The notes beneath the pieces were generated by a model, which saw only the letters and a program-made list of their open reading frames with translations, was not told the DNA's origin and did not search any database. From JBJENW01 sp051880395 (lineage in GTDB: Bacteria > Bacillota > Clostridia > Lachnospirales > Lachnospiraceae), in NCBI GenBank assembly GCA_051880395.1, contig JBJENW010000010.1, positions 1 to 29,572 on the forward strand: a stretch of 29,572 bases of DNA, given 5' to 3'. Of this stretch, positions 23,257 through 29,572 are shown piece after piece (the stretch's first letter is position 1; the number at the start of each line of letters is the position of its first letter). The translations under genes were made by a program, and so were the position numbers.

Positions 23257-24344
23257 GGTGTCTCTCCTCCAAATCTCTCATATGGTTCCATCTGTAACTC
23301 CGAAAACGAATGCTCGGACTGATAGACGGCAAATACCTGATCCAGCATCGGAAACAGAAGTACCGCCCCGGTTCCTTCTCCCAGCGCCATATCCGCATCG
23401 ATCACAGCCGAAAGCCCGAGTGCTTCTAAAATCCGATTTGCTGCCGCCTCACGGCTTTTGTGCGATGCGATCATATACGCCCGGCATCCCGGTTTCAGCC
23501 GTTCTGCAAGAAGTGCTGCCGTCGCGCTGATCACCCCGTCCAATACGATCGGCATCTGATACAGCGCACCGCCGAGAAAGATTCCCGCAAGCCCTGCCAG
23601 ATCCAGACCGCCAACGCTCGTCAAAACGGTCATCGCATCTGCACCTCTCAGCTTATAGCGCTCGAATGCCTCCGAGATGACCTGTCTTTTTTTCCGCAGC
23701 CCTTTTTCATCAAGTCCCGCTCCTTTTCCGGTCATTTCCTCTACACTGCAGTCGAGCAGTGCTGCAGCCACCGCGCTGCTGGTCGTGGTATTTCCAATGC
23801 CCATTTCTCCGGTGGCCAAAATCTGATATCCTTGCGCTTTGCACTGCGCCACCAGCTCCACGCCGGCCTGGATGGCACGAACTGCTTCTCCCCGTGTCAT
23901 TGCCGGCTCTTTTGCAAAATTTCTTGTGCCGCGTCTGATACATTTTTGCAACAGATTGTCTTGGTTTACAGGCGTATGAATTCCGATATTTACCGGAATC
24001 ACATCGCACTGAGCCACACGCGCCATATGACAGACGGTGGATGTCCCCTTCGCCAGACTTTCCGCCACAGCCGCCGTCACTTCCTGCCCGCTCTGACTGA
24101 CGCCTTCCTCCACGATTCCATTGTCCGCACACAAAACCAAAAGTGCCCGCTTTTTCACCTCTGGTCGGTCTGTGCGCTGAATCGCTCCGATGCGTGCCGT
24201 AATCCGCTCAAACACTCCCAGACCATCTAATGGTTTGGCGATCGCATCCCAGTTTTGTTTGATTTTTTTTTCAAATTCTGCATCCGGCGCTTCCATATTC
24301 CACCGATCCAGCCATTCCTCTTCCATTCTCTTTTCGCCTCTCAT
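23247..24344 (-). CDS. cobT: Nicotinate-nucleotide--dimethylbenzimidazole phosphoribosyltransferase
   Basis: A 365-residue CobT that activates the lower-ligand base as its alpha-ribotide. KPLDGLGVFERITARIG, VLCADNGIVEEGVSQS, TGEMGIGNTTTSSAVAAAL and TSVGGLDLAGLAGIFLGGA are all diagnostic. MALGEGTGA contains the catalytic glutamate E323. The start is either 24344 (GGAG only 3 nt upstream) or Met7 at 24326; both give an intact enzyme. The preceding gene is cbiP, 42 nt upstream across an AT-rich gap. Which base it prefers cannot be read from sequence. Confidence 0.95.
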   Translation of the reverse strand: MRGEKRMEEEWLDRWNMEAPDAEFEKKIKQNWDAIAKPLDGLGVFERITARIGAIQRTDRPEVKKRALLVLCADNGIVEEGVSQSGQEVTAAVAESLAKGTSTVCHMARVAQCDVIPVNIGIHTPVNQDNLLQKCIRRGTRNFAKEPAMTRGEAVRAIQAGVELVAQCKAQGYQILATGEMGIGNTTTSSAVAAALLDCSVEEMTGKGAGLDEKGLRKKRQVISEAFERYKLRGADAMTVLTSVGGLDLAGLAGIFLGGALYQMPIVLDGVISATAALLAERLKPGCRAYMIASHKSREAAANRILEALGLSAVIDADMALGEGTGAVLLFPMLDQVFAVYQSEHSFSELQMEPYERFGGETPCD

Positions 24345-24386
24345 TTCTCCGTCGTTCGCACAATTTTATTTAAAATAAATATACAT

Positions 24387-25883
24387 TTAACTTTCATTTA
24401 ATATTTGATAAATTTTTTTCATATCCAGATGCGCCCGTGTGATCTCTGCCAGTTTTTCATACTGTGACTCTTTGAAGACGGCATAGTCCAGTGGCTTTTG
24501 CTCAAACGAAATCCCTTTTCGTTTTGCAAGTGCTTTTACCAGACATTGAGCACTCTCGCCCGCATCAAACAGACCATGCACATAGGAACCATACACTTGA
24601 TTCCAGACACAGCCGTCTGCTTTTTTCTCTCCGGAAATCCGATCTCTTACTACAGCTGCCGGTTTCGCCTGCGCAGACAGCCGGGTTTTTCCCATATGGA
24701 TTTCATACCCGTCCAACGGATGCCCATTCAAACCATCCAACACCCCTTCTGTCAAAAACGTTCCCTGCACACGGCTGCGGACTTTTTGCGGTGTCAAAAC
24801 GGTTTTTACCGGCAAAAGCTCCATTCCACAAAGGGTTCCGCCGGATTCTACGCCATTTGGATCCTCAATGCATTCGCCCAGCATCTGATAACCGCCACAG
24901 ATTCCGAAAACAGTTCCGCCGGTTGATGCATATTTTTTTACTGCAGCTTCCAATCCATTCTGACGCATCCATCGTAAATCTTCCATTGTATTTTTGCTTC
25001 CCGGAAGGAAAATGATATCTGGATTTTGCAATTCATGAACCGATTTTACATACCGAAGAGATACCCCTTCCATCTGTTCAAACACAGTAAAATCTGTAAA
25101 ATTGGAAATTCTCGGATAATGGATCACAGCCAGGTCGATCGCCTGCACGGTTCTCTTTTCAAACCGTTCTGTCAGACTGTCCTCGTCCTCCAGCGCAACC
25201 TGCATATAAGGCACGACCCCGACAACCGGAACCTCTGTCCGCTCTTTGAGCATATCAATGCCCGGATCTAAGATCGTCTGATCTCCTCGAAATTTATTGA
25301 TCACAAGCCCTTTGACGCGCGCTTTTTCCTTTTCTTCCAACAGCAAAAGTGTTCCCAAAAGCTGTGCAAACACACCGCCCCGGTCAATATCTCCCACCAA
25401 GAGCACCGGTGCATCGACCAGCTCTGCCAGCCCCATGTTTACGATATCATTCTCTTTCAGATTGATCTCAGCGGGACTGCCTGCCCCCTCGATCACAATG
25501 ATATCCGCCTGTGCTTCTAGTTTATGATACGCCTCTAAAATCTGTGGAATCAACTGTTTTTTATAAGAAAAATACCCCCGTGCCGCCATATTCCCCTGTA
25601 CTTCTCCATTCACAATGACCTGCGAGCCTACATCGTTTGTCGGTTTCAGCAAAATCGGATTCATACAGACCTGCGGCTCGATTTTGGCTGCCTCCGCCTG
25701 CATCACCTGCGCACGCCCCATCTCTAGTCCTTCTTTTGTGATATACGAATTTAGCGCCATATTTTGGGATTTAAACGGTGCGACCCGGTAGCCGTCCTGT
25801 TTAAAAATCCGGCACAATGCGGCAGCCAAAAGACTTTTTCCAGCCCCCGACATTGTCCCCTGTATCATGATCGACTTTGCCAT
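24387..25883 (-). CDS. cbiP: Cobyric acid synthase (amidotransferase)
   Basis: A 498-residue glutamine-dependent amidase that amidates the b, d, e and g side chains of adenosylcobyrinate a,c-diamide. It has the N-terminal P-loop GTMSGAGKS (9-17), FKSQNMALNSY (37-47), IEGAGSPAEINL and VGDIDRGGVFA. In the glutaminase domain IFLPGSKNT precedes GICGGYQMLG with nucleophile C329, and GSYVHGLFD carries H436. I start at ATG 25883 because AAAGGAG lies 7 nt upstream; the longer frame adds ten residues without support. This is the first gene of the distal B12 unit. I see no convincing promoter or riboswitch between it and tRNA-Pro. Confidence 0.96.
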   Translation of the reverse strand: MAKSIMIQGTMSGAGKSLLAAALCRIFKQDGYRVAPFKSQNMALNSYITKEGLEMGRAQVMQAEAAKIEPQVCMNPILLKPTNDVGSQVIVNGEVQGNMAARGYFSYKKQLIPQILEAYHKLEAQADIIVIEGAGSPAEINLKENDIVNMGLAELVDAPVLLVGDIDRGGVFAQLLGTLLLLEEKEKARVKGLVINKFRGDQTILDPGIDMLKERTEVPVVGVVPYMQVALEDEDSLTERFEKRTVQAIDLAVIHYPRISNFTDFTVFEQMEGVSLRYVKSVHELQNPDIIFLPGSKNTMEDLRWMRQNGLEAAVKKYASTGGTVFGICGGYQMLGECIEDPNGVESGGTLCGMELLPVKTVLTPQKVRSRVQGTFLTEGVLDGLNGHPLDGYEIHMGKTRLSAQAKPAAVVRDRISGEKKADGCVWNQVYGSYVHGLFDAGESAQCLVKALAKRKGISFEQKPLDYAVFKESQYEKLAEITRAHLDMKKIYQILNES

Positions 25884-25939
25884 AACCGACTCCTTTCTGC
25901 GTTTGCTTTTCACTCTTACGGGAACTTTTAAACATATAG

Positions 25940-25978
25940 AAAAAACCGGAACCCTTTCTTTTCAGAAAGAATTCCGGC
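25940..25978 (-). terminator. Terminator downstream of tRNA-Pro
   Basis: An interrupted stem (CCGGAA 25946-25951 with TTCCGG 25972-25977, and CTTTCT 25954-25959 with AGAAAG 25964-25969) is followed on the minus strand by TTTTTT. It lies 44 nt after tRNA-Pro and 57 nt before cbiP, so leakage through it could feed the B12 operon. Confidence 0.75.
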
Positions 25979-25986
25979 GCCCCTGC

Positions 25987-26016
25987 CAAGGATTTTCTCA
26001 TCTGCTGAAATCCTTG
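25987..26016 (-). other. Hairpin between tRNA-Pro and its terminator
   Basis: A perfect 9 bp stem, CAAGGATTT (25987-25995) with AAATCCTTG (26008-26016), around a 12 nt loop, begins 6 nt after the tRNA 3' end. It has no U-tract on the minus strand. It may be a tRNA trailer structure for processing or part of a leader for cbiP. Confidence 0.5.
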
Positions 26017-26021
26017 TATCG

Positions 26022-26095
26022 TCGATGCGACTGGATTCGAACCAGCGACCTCTGCGTCCCGAACGCAGCGCTCTACCAAGCTGAGCCACGCATCG
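26022..26095 (-). tRNA. tRNA-Pro (anticodon CGG)
   Basis: On the minus strand the acceptor CGATGCG (26095-26089) pairs with CGCATCG (26029-26023), with discriminator A at 26022. The anticodon stem CTGCG/CGCAG encloses loop TTCGGGA, anticodon CGG. The D arm GGCTCAGCTTGGTAGAGC and T arm with GGTTCGAATCC are standard. CCA is not encoded. It is preceded by a strong promoter and followed by a terminator, between eutC and cbiP. Confidence 0.95.
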
Positions 26096-26136
26096 AAATC
26101 TGTGATAAACAGAACAAATTCATTATATCACAGATT
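26096..26136. repeat. 12 bp inverted repeat over the tRNA-Pro start region
   Basis: AAATCTGTGATA (26096-26107) and its exact reverse complement (26125-26136) flank 17 nt, spanning the -10 box and transcription start of tRNA-Pro. It could be an operator, a leader hairpin, or, with the T6 run on the plus side, a terminator for antisense transcripts. Confidence 0.7.
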
Positions 26137-26149
26137 TTTTATTTGTCAA
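26122..26149 (-). promoter_or_regulatory. Promoter of tRNA-Pro
   Basis: On the minus strand a perfect TTGACA (26144-26149), a 16 bp spacer and a perfect TATAAT (26122-26127). The tRNA 5' end is 26 nt downstream of the -10 box. One AAGTACTT site (26148-26155) overlaps the -35, and a second lies at 26189-26196. Confidence 0.9.
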
Positions 26150-26219
26150 GTACTTTTTTTGCTTTCTGAATTATTTTTTCTATATCAAAAGTACTTTTTC
26201 CATCTCCTCAAATCCTTCC

Positions 26220-26921
26220 TTACAATTGTTTGGCCAATTCTACTCCGCTACAGGAGTATTTTAAAATGTTATGTATGATTTCTATGATTTTCTCTGCGGC
26301 ATCCTCCGGCGGCATGCCCTGTCTGCTGATATTTGCCACCACTGTATACTCCGATTCAAGCATTTCCGGATGCGGCCGATATGCAATATACGCCGACATA
26401 CTTTCATCTGTCAGCATCCCCGGGCGCTCCCCGATCAGAACACACACCACTTTTGCGTGTAACAGAGGACCGATCGTTCTGGCTGTATTTACCCTGCAAT
26501 AACGGACAAAAAACGGCGTTCCTACGGTTAAATTTTCACGCTCCAGTCTGCGTTTTACCTTTTCAAACACGATCGACGCATTTGCCGGGATTGCCGGAGC
26601 ACTCAGCCCGTCTCCAAAGTAGATTTGCACATCCACTCCATCCAAACAATGCTCTTTGATCTTTTTTTGCATCTCCTCTGGAAAGATTCTTCCCCAGTCC
26701 GGTCTTGTGATCATTTCGTATTTATCTTTACACTTTGTTTGTACCTCCATGACTCCAAGTGCCTCGACCTGTTCTTTTGTCACCTCTGTTGTCACTGCGT
26801 CTGCCGCTGCTGCCTGATCCGCCAAAAAACTTAAATAGGCTTTTGTCGGGTATCTAGCCCCGGACCTGCCGATTCCAATACGGGCTGGTGTAGCCTGTTT
26901 GTATTCTTCTGATAACTTCAT
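26220..26921 (-). CDS. eutC: Ethanolamine ammonia-lyase small subunit
   Basis: A 233-residue EutC, the small subunit that helps bind adenosylcobalamin in the enzyme converting ethanolamine to acetaldehyde and ammonia. TPARIGIGRSGARYPT near the N-terminus, the RPDWGR motif (72-77), VQIYFGDGLSAPAI and LIGERPGML are characteristic. It lacks the long N-terminal extension of the Salmonella protein (about 295 residues) that is linked to microcompartment targeting. The ATG is inside eutB, giving a 68 nt overlap. No strong terminator is visible before the tRNA-Pro promoter. Confidence 0.95.
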   Translation of the reverse strand: MKLSEEYKQATPARIGIGRSGARYPTKAYLSFLADQAAAADAVTTEVTKEQVEALGVMEVQTKCKDKYEMITRPDWGRIFPEEMQKKIKEHCLDGVDVQIYFGDGLSAPAIPANASIVFEKVKRRLERENLTVGTPFFVRYCRVNTARTIGPLLHAKVVCVLIGERPGMLTDESMSAYIAYRPHPEMLESEYTVVANISRQGMPPEDAAEKIIEIIHNILKYSCSGVELAKQL

Positions 26922-28311
26922 CTTTCACACCCTGCTCTCTGTTTCGTTCCTTTTCCCACTGTTCCATGTTACCGGCATTTACCGACAACGTATTATTGTG
27001 TAGAATCTGCCGTTTTTCCAGCCATTGCTCAAATTCGTAGATGGGACGTTTGTTCAGGATCTTTCGCAGCGCTGCCACATCATGAAACCCGGTGGACTGA
27101 TACATCAGCATCACATCGTCACCCTGCGGGAGTCCCATAATATAATGACAACCTGCCGAGGTGAGAAGAATGGCCAGACTCTCTACATCATTCTGATCCG
27201 TCGGCATATGGTTGGTGTAACAGATGTCACATCCCATCGGAAGTCCATGCATGTGACCGCAGAAAACGTCTTCCAATCCTGCACGGATCAGCTCTTTCGT
27301 GTCATAGACATATTCCGGTCCGATGAATCCGACCACCGTATTGACAAGAAACGGATGATAATGTCTTGCAAGACCATAGCAGCGGTTTTCCATCACACCC
27401 TGGTCTGCTCCGAAATTTGCCTCCGCGGATAATTCGGCGCCCTGTCCGGTCTCAAAATACATGACATTCTCGCCCTTGGCGGAACCTTCGCTTAAAAACA
27501 TCTGTCTGGCTTCTTCTAACAGCTCCGGGGTGATCCCGAATTCGCGACACGCCTTCTCACTTCCCGCGATCGACTGGAAACAGAGGTCTGCTTTTGCCCC
27601 GGTTTTTAGCGCTTTCATCTGTGTCGTGACGTGTGATAACACACACGTCTGCGTCGGGATTTCATATTCTTCCTTTAATTCTGTAAGAAGATTCCAGATC
27701 CTTGCCGTACTTTCCACTGTATCCACCGCCGGATTTAACCCGATGACCGCATCGCCAACGCCATAGGAGAGTCCTTCCAAAACAGATGCCCGCACACCCG
27801 CCACATCATCGGTCGGGTGATTCGGCTGCAGGCGGCTTGCCAGCACCCCTTCCTCCCCGATCGTCGTATTGCAGTGCGCTGTGATCCGAAGTTTGCTTCC
27901 AGCGTAAATCAGATCCATATTTCCCATGAGCTTTGCCAGCCCTGCGATCACCTCACTCGAAAGTCCCCGACTGACCGTTAATATCTGCTCACTCGTCGTT
28001 GCATCGGAAAGAATCCAGTCCCGCAGCTCGGCCATCGACCAGTTTGCCACTTTTTTATAAATCTCTTCCTCAATATCATCCTGGATCACTCTGGTAACTG
28101 CATCCTCCTCATACGGAACTGCCGGATGATTTCGGATATCTGCCACTGTCAGATCACTCAATACCATTTTTGCTGCCACACGCTCTAAGCGGCTCGTCGC
28201 ACCTACATTTGCGAGAGTATCACCGGACTTTTTTTCACTTGCCTTTGCAAGCACCTCTTTTACAGAAGAAAACTGATATGTTTTTCCACGAACCATACAT
28301 TTTAAATTCAT
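26854..28311 (-). CDS. eutB: Ethanolamine ammonia-lyase large subunit
   Basis: A 485-residue EutB, the TIM-barrel catalytic subunit. Conserved segments include HCNTTIG, SRLQPNHPTDD, YGVGDAVIGLNPA, YFETGQGAELSAEAN, FIGPEYVYDTKELIRAGLED, GLPMGCDICYTNHMPTDQND and the C-terminal RPIYEFEQWLE. The family is usually near 455 residues. Here about 45 residues extend beyond that point, and the last 22 overlap eutC. It depends on adenosylcobalamin, which the genes downstream would make. The start has a strong AGGAGGG and lies 2 nt after the speB-like stop. No eutA reactivase or shell-protein gene is in the window, although upstream sequence is not visible. Confidence 0.96.
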   Translation of the reverse strand: MNLKCMVRGKTYQFSSVKEVLAKASEKKSGDTLANVGATSRLERVAAKMVLSDLTVADIRNHPAVPYEEDAVTRVIQDDIEEEIYKKVANWSMAELRDWILSDATTSEQILTVSRGLSSEVIAGLAKLMGNMDLIYAGSKLRITAHCNTTIGEEGVLASRLQPNHPTDDVAGVRASVLEGLSYGVGDAVIGLNPAVDTVESTARIWNLLTELKEEYEIPTQTCVLSHVTTQMKALKTGAKADLCFQSIAGSEKACREFGITPELLEEARQMFLSEGSAKGENVMYFETGQGAELSAEANFGADQGVMENRCYGLARHYHPFLVNTVVGFIGPEYVYDTKELIRAGLEDVFCGHMHGLPMGCDICYTNHMPTDQNDVESLAILLTSAGCHYIMGLPQGDDVMLMYQSTGFHDVAALRKILNKRPIYEFEQWLEKRQILHNNTLSVNAGNMEQWEKERNREQGVKDEVIRRIQTGYTSPYWNRQVRG

Positions 28312-28313
28312 AG

Positions 28314-29279
28314 TTATCCCTCCTGTCTGCTGTTTTTCTCCTTCCGATATGCGATCTGAGAGAGAAATTCCTGCATCAGTCCTGCCGCTGCGATCGCGGT
28401 CGCCTGTGTCGGATCATATGGCGGCGACACTTCTACCATGTCATACCCGATAATATCTAAGTCTTTTAGTCCCCGCACGAGTTCTAATGCCTCTGCTGTC
28501 GTAAATCCTCCCGGTACTGGTGTTCCCGTTCCCGCTGCATACGCAGGATCTAAGAAATCAATGTCAAAAGTCAAAAATACTTTTTTGTCTCCCACACGAT
28601 CTTTGATTTTTTGAACAACTTCCTCCATTGTCATTTGATGCATGACATGGGCATTGATACATTCATACCCCAGTGCTGCAGAATGTTCGCTGTCATCCGG
28701 TCCATACTGACCTTCGCGGACACCGATATGAATGGAATGCGTCGTATCGACCAGTCCTTCCACTGCTGCATGATGAAACGGCGTTCCATGATTATACGGC
28801 TTTCCGAAATATTCCGGGATCGTATCGTAATGCGCATCAAAATGTACCAGCGCGACCGGCCCGTACACCTTTGCACAAGCCCGAAGTTCCGGAAGTGTCA
28901 CACTGTGATCGCCTCCCATTGCAACCGGGATCACACCTTTTTCAAAAATCGGAAGCATTCCTTTTTCAATCAGATCAAACGACTCTTCCATATACCCTGG
29001 AACATTTTCCAGATCGCCATAATCGTAACCGTTACACTGGTCAAAAATGCCGACTCCTAAAACCGGATTGTACGGCTTTGCTGCCAGGCAGGACATATCG
29101 CGGATTCCTGCCGGACCAAATCGTGTTCCCACCCGGTAAGATGCACCGGAATCAAACGGGATTCCTACTACCACAAAATCCGCATCGTCTAAATTTCTTC
29201 CATACTGCATTCTCATAAATGTCTTGATTCCACAAAACCGTGGGGATTTTAAAGAATCTTCTACTTTTACGTCACTCAT
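28314..29279 (-). CDS. Agmatinase-family ureohydrolase
   Basis: A 321-residue binuclear manganese ureohydrolase. All metal motifs are intact: GGDHS with H125, DAHYD with D148, H150 and D152, and DIDFLDP with D239 and D241. FGPAGIRDMS and AAGTGTPVPGGFT are typical of agmatinases, which split agmatine to putrescine and urea. Related enzymes act on guanidinobutyrate, guanidinopropionate, other guanidino compounds or formiminoglutamate, so the substrate is not certain. I start at ATG 29279 with AGAGGG 7 nt upstream; the adjacent ATG at 29282 is possible. The frame back to 29366 would overlap the preceding gene. It forms an operon with eutB and eutC. Confidence 0.88.
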   Translation of the reverse strand: MSDVKVEDSLKSPRFCGIKTFMRMQYGRNLDDADFVVVGIPFDSGASYRVGTRFGPAGIRDMSCLAAKPYNPVLGVGIFDQCNGYDYGDLENVPGYMEESFDLIEKGMLPIFEKGVIPVAMGGDHSVTLPELRACAKVYGPVALVHFDAHYDTIPEYFGKPYNHGTPFHHAAVEGLVDTTHSIHIGVREGQYGPDDSEHSAALGYECINAHVMHQMTMEEVVQKIKDRVGDKKVFLTFDIDFLDPAYAAGTGTPVPGGFTTAEALELVRGLKDLDIIGYDMVEVSPPYDPTQATAIAAAGLMQEFLSQIAYRKEKNSRQEG

Positions 29280-29298
29280 CATTTTCCCTCTTTTCCTC

Positions 29299-29572
29299 TT
29301 AGTTCGCTGCTTCTTTTGCTGCCTGCTTACTATATTCCTCAATCCATTCGTCAAACTTTCCGTCATCCTGACATTCTTTTATCACATCATTGACCAGCTT
29401 GACAAAATCATCGCTTCCTTTTGCAATTCCACATGACACCCGCTTTTCACTATTTTGAAATTTTACGGTATCACACATGACTAAATCCGAATTACTAATG
29501 ACATACTGCTGTGCAACTATAATGTACCCATAACAGTGGACACACGAATTAGTGTAGTACCCGTTTTTCGGA
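29299..29572 (-). CDS. Amino-acid ABC transporter substrate-binding protein, C-terminal part (partial)
   Basis: An open minus-strand frame runs from the window edge to a TAA at 29299-29301. It encodes about 90 residues of the bacterial extracellular solute-binding family 3. Recognisable stretches are IVAQQYVISNSDLVMCDTVKF, GIAKGSDDFVKLVNDVIKE and DDGKFDEWIEEYSKQAA at the end. The segment before VAQQY reads VHCYGYII, where family members usually have an Asp-containing DAxxxD motif that binds the ligand amino group. That may mean altered specificity, decay, or a sequence error. It ends 19 nt before the ureohydrolase gene and probably belongs to the same operon. The N-terminus and signal peptide are outside the window. 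Confidence 0.8.
   Translation of the reverse strand, partial: PKNGYYTNSCVHCYGYIIVAQQYVISNSDLVMCDTVKFQNSEKRVSCGIAKGSDDFVKLVNDVIKECQDDGKFDEWIEEYSKQAAKEAAN

Noticed and set aside
23460..24230. A 256-codon plus-strand ORF opposite cobT
   Set aside because: It is antisense to a complete, highly conserved cobT; its Cys/His/Arg-rich composition is typical of shadow frames.
25884..26021. A cobalamin riboswitch upstream of cbiP
   Set aside because: I looked for a B12-box-like sequence and the large multi-stem fold; only two simple hairpins are present and the space is too short beside the tRNA.
1..29572. CRISPR arrays, prophage, integrases or transposase genes
   Set aside because: No regularly spaced direct repeats and no protein resembling these families were seen anywhere in the window.

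Overview
The window looks like a chromosomal segment of an anaerobic Firmicute of the Clostridia, most likely the Lachnospiraceae. The evidence is the AT-leaning base composition, the dnaX-ybaB-recR order, a transketolase split into two genes, a LysM protein with a degenerate JAB-like head of a kind I associate with this family, ethanolamine ammonia-lyase, and an anaerobic (cbi-type) cobalamin pathway. I cannot name the genus from sequence alone. Apart from one tRNA-Ser, every gene lies on the minus strand, so genes are transcribed from high to low coordinates.

Layout, low to high coordinate. Positions 1-1032 hold no convincing gene. They contain a roughly 500 bp imperfect palindromic repeat element (532-1032), part of a second copy (1-168), and an AT-rich spacer between them. 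Positions 1059-2437 carry a membrane LysM protein preceded by a possible 31-residue translationally coupled small ORF. Positions 2474-7003 are a housekeeping run read as dnaX, ybaB, recR, transketolase N half, transketolase C half, then a terminator. dnaX contains an A9 tract in a setting suggestive of gamma/tau slippage. Upstream lies a 6-phosphofructokinase (7084-8157) with an unusual active site. Its promoter is back to back with that of a tRNA-Ser (8302-8392) on the plus strand.

Positions 8437-25883 are a nearly complete cobalamin biosynthesis cluster of 17 recognisable B12 genes. It is split by a GGDEF protein gene with its own promoter and terminator. The distal half (cbiP, cobT, cobU, cobS, a second short cobU-like gene, cobC, cbiB, cobD, cbiC, cbiD) covers the late steps plus CbiC and CbiD. 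The proximal half (cbiF, cbiG, cbiH, a cbiJ-cbiE-cbiT triple fusion, cbiA, cbiL, a Cys-rich small protein) has a good promoter of its own and makes most of the corrin ring. Most neighbours overlap by 4-13 nt or are separated by fewer than 20 nt, often with ATGA or TTGA junctions. I see no cobaltochelatase, corrinoid adenosyltransferase, siroheme-type early enzymes, cobalt transporter or cobalamin riboswitch.

Upstream of the B12 cluster are a tRNA-Pro with a strong promoter, then eutC and eutB (the adenosylcobalamin-dependent ethanolamine ammonia-lyase), an agmatinase-family ureohydrolase, and the 3' part of an amino-acid ABC transporter binding protein cut by the window edge. The juxtaposition puts a B12-consuming enzyme directly upstream of the genes that make the cofactor.

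The observations I find most worth following are: two complementary CobU-like proteins, each degenerate in a different half; the A9 tract in dnaX; the inverted-repeat element with its possibly invertible spacer; two small ORFs fitted into operon junctions; and the B12 operon led by a tRNA with no visible riboswitch. None of these is proven here to be a new system.
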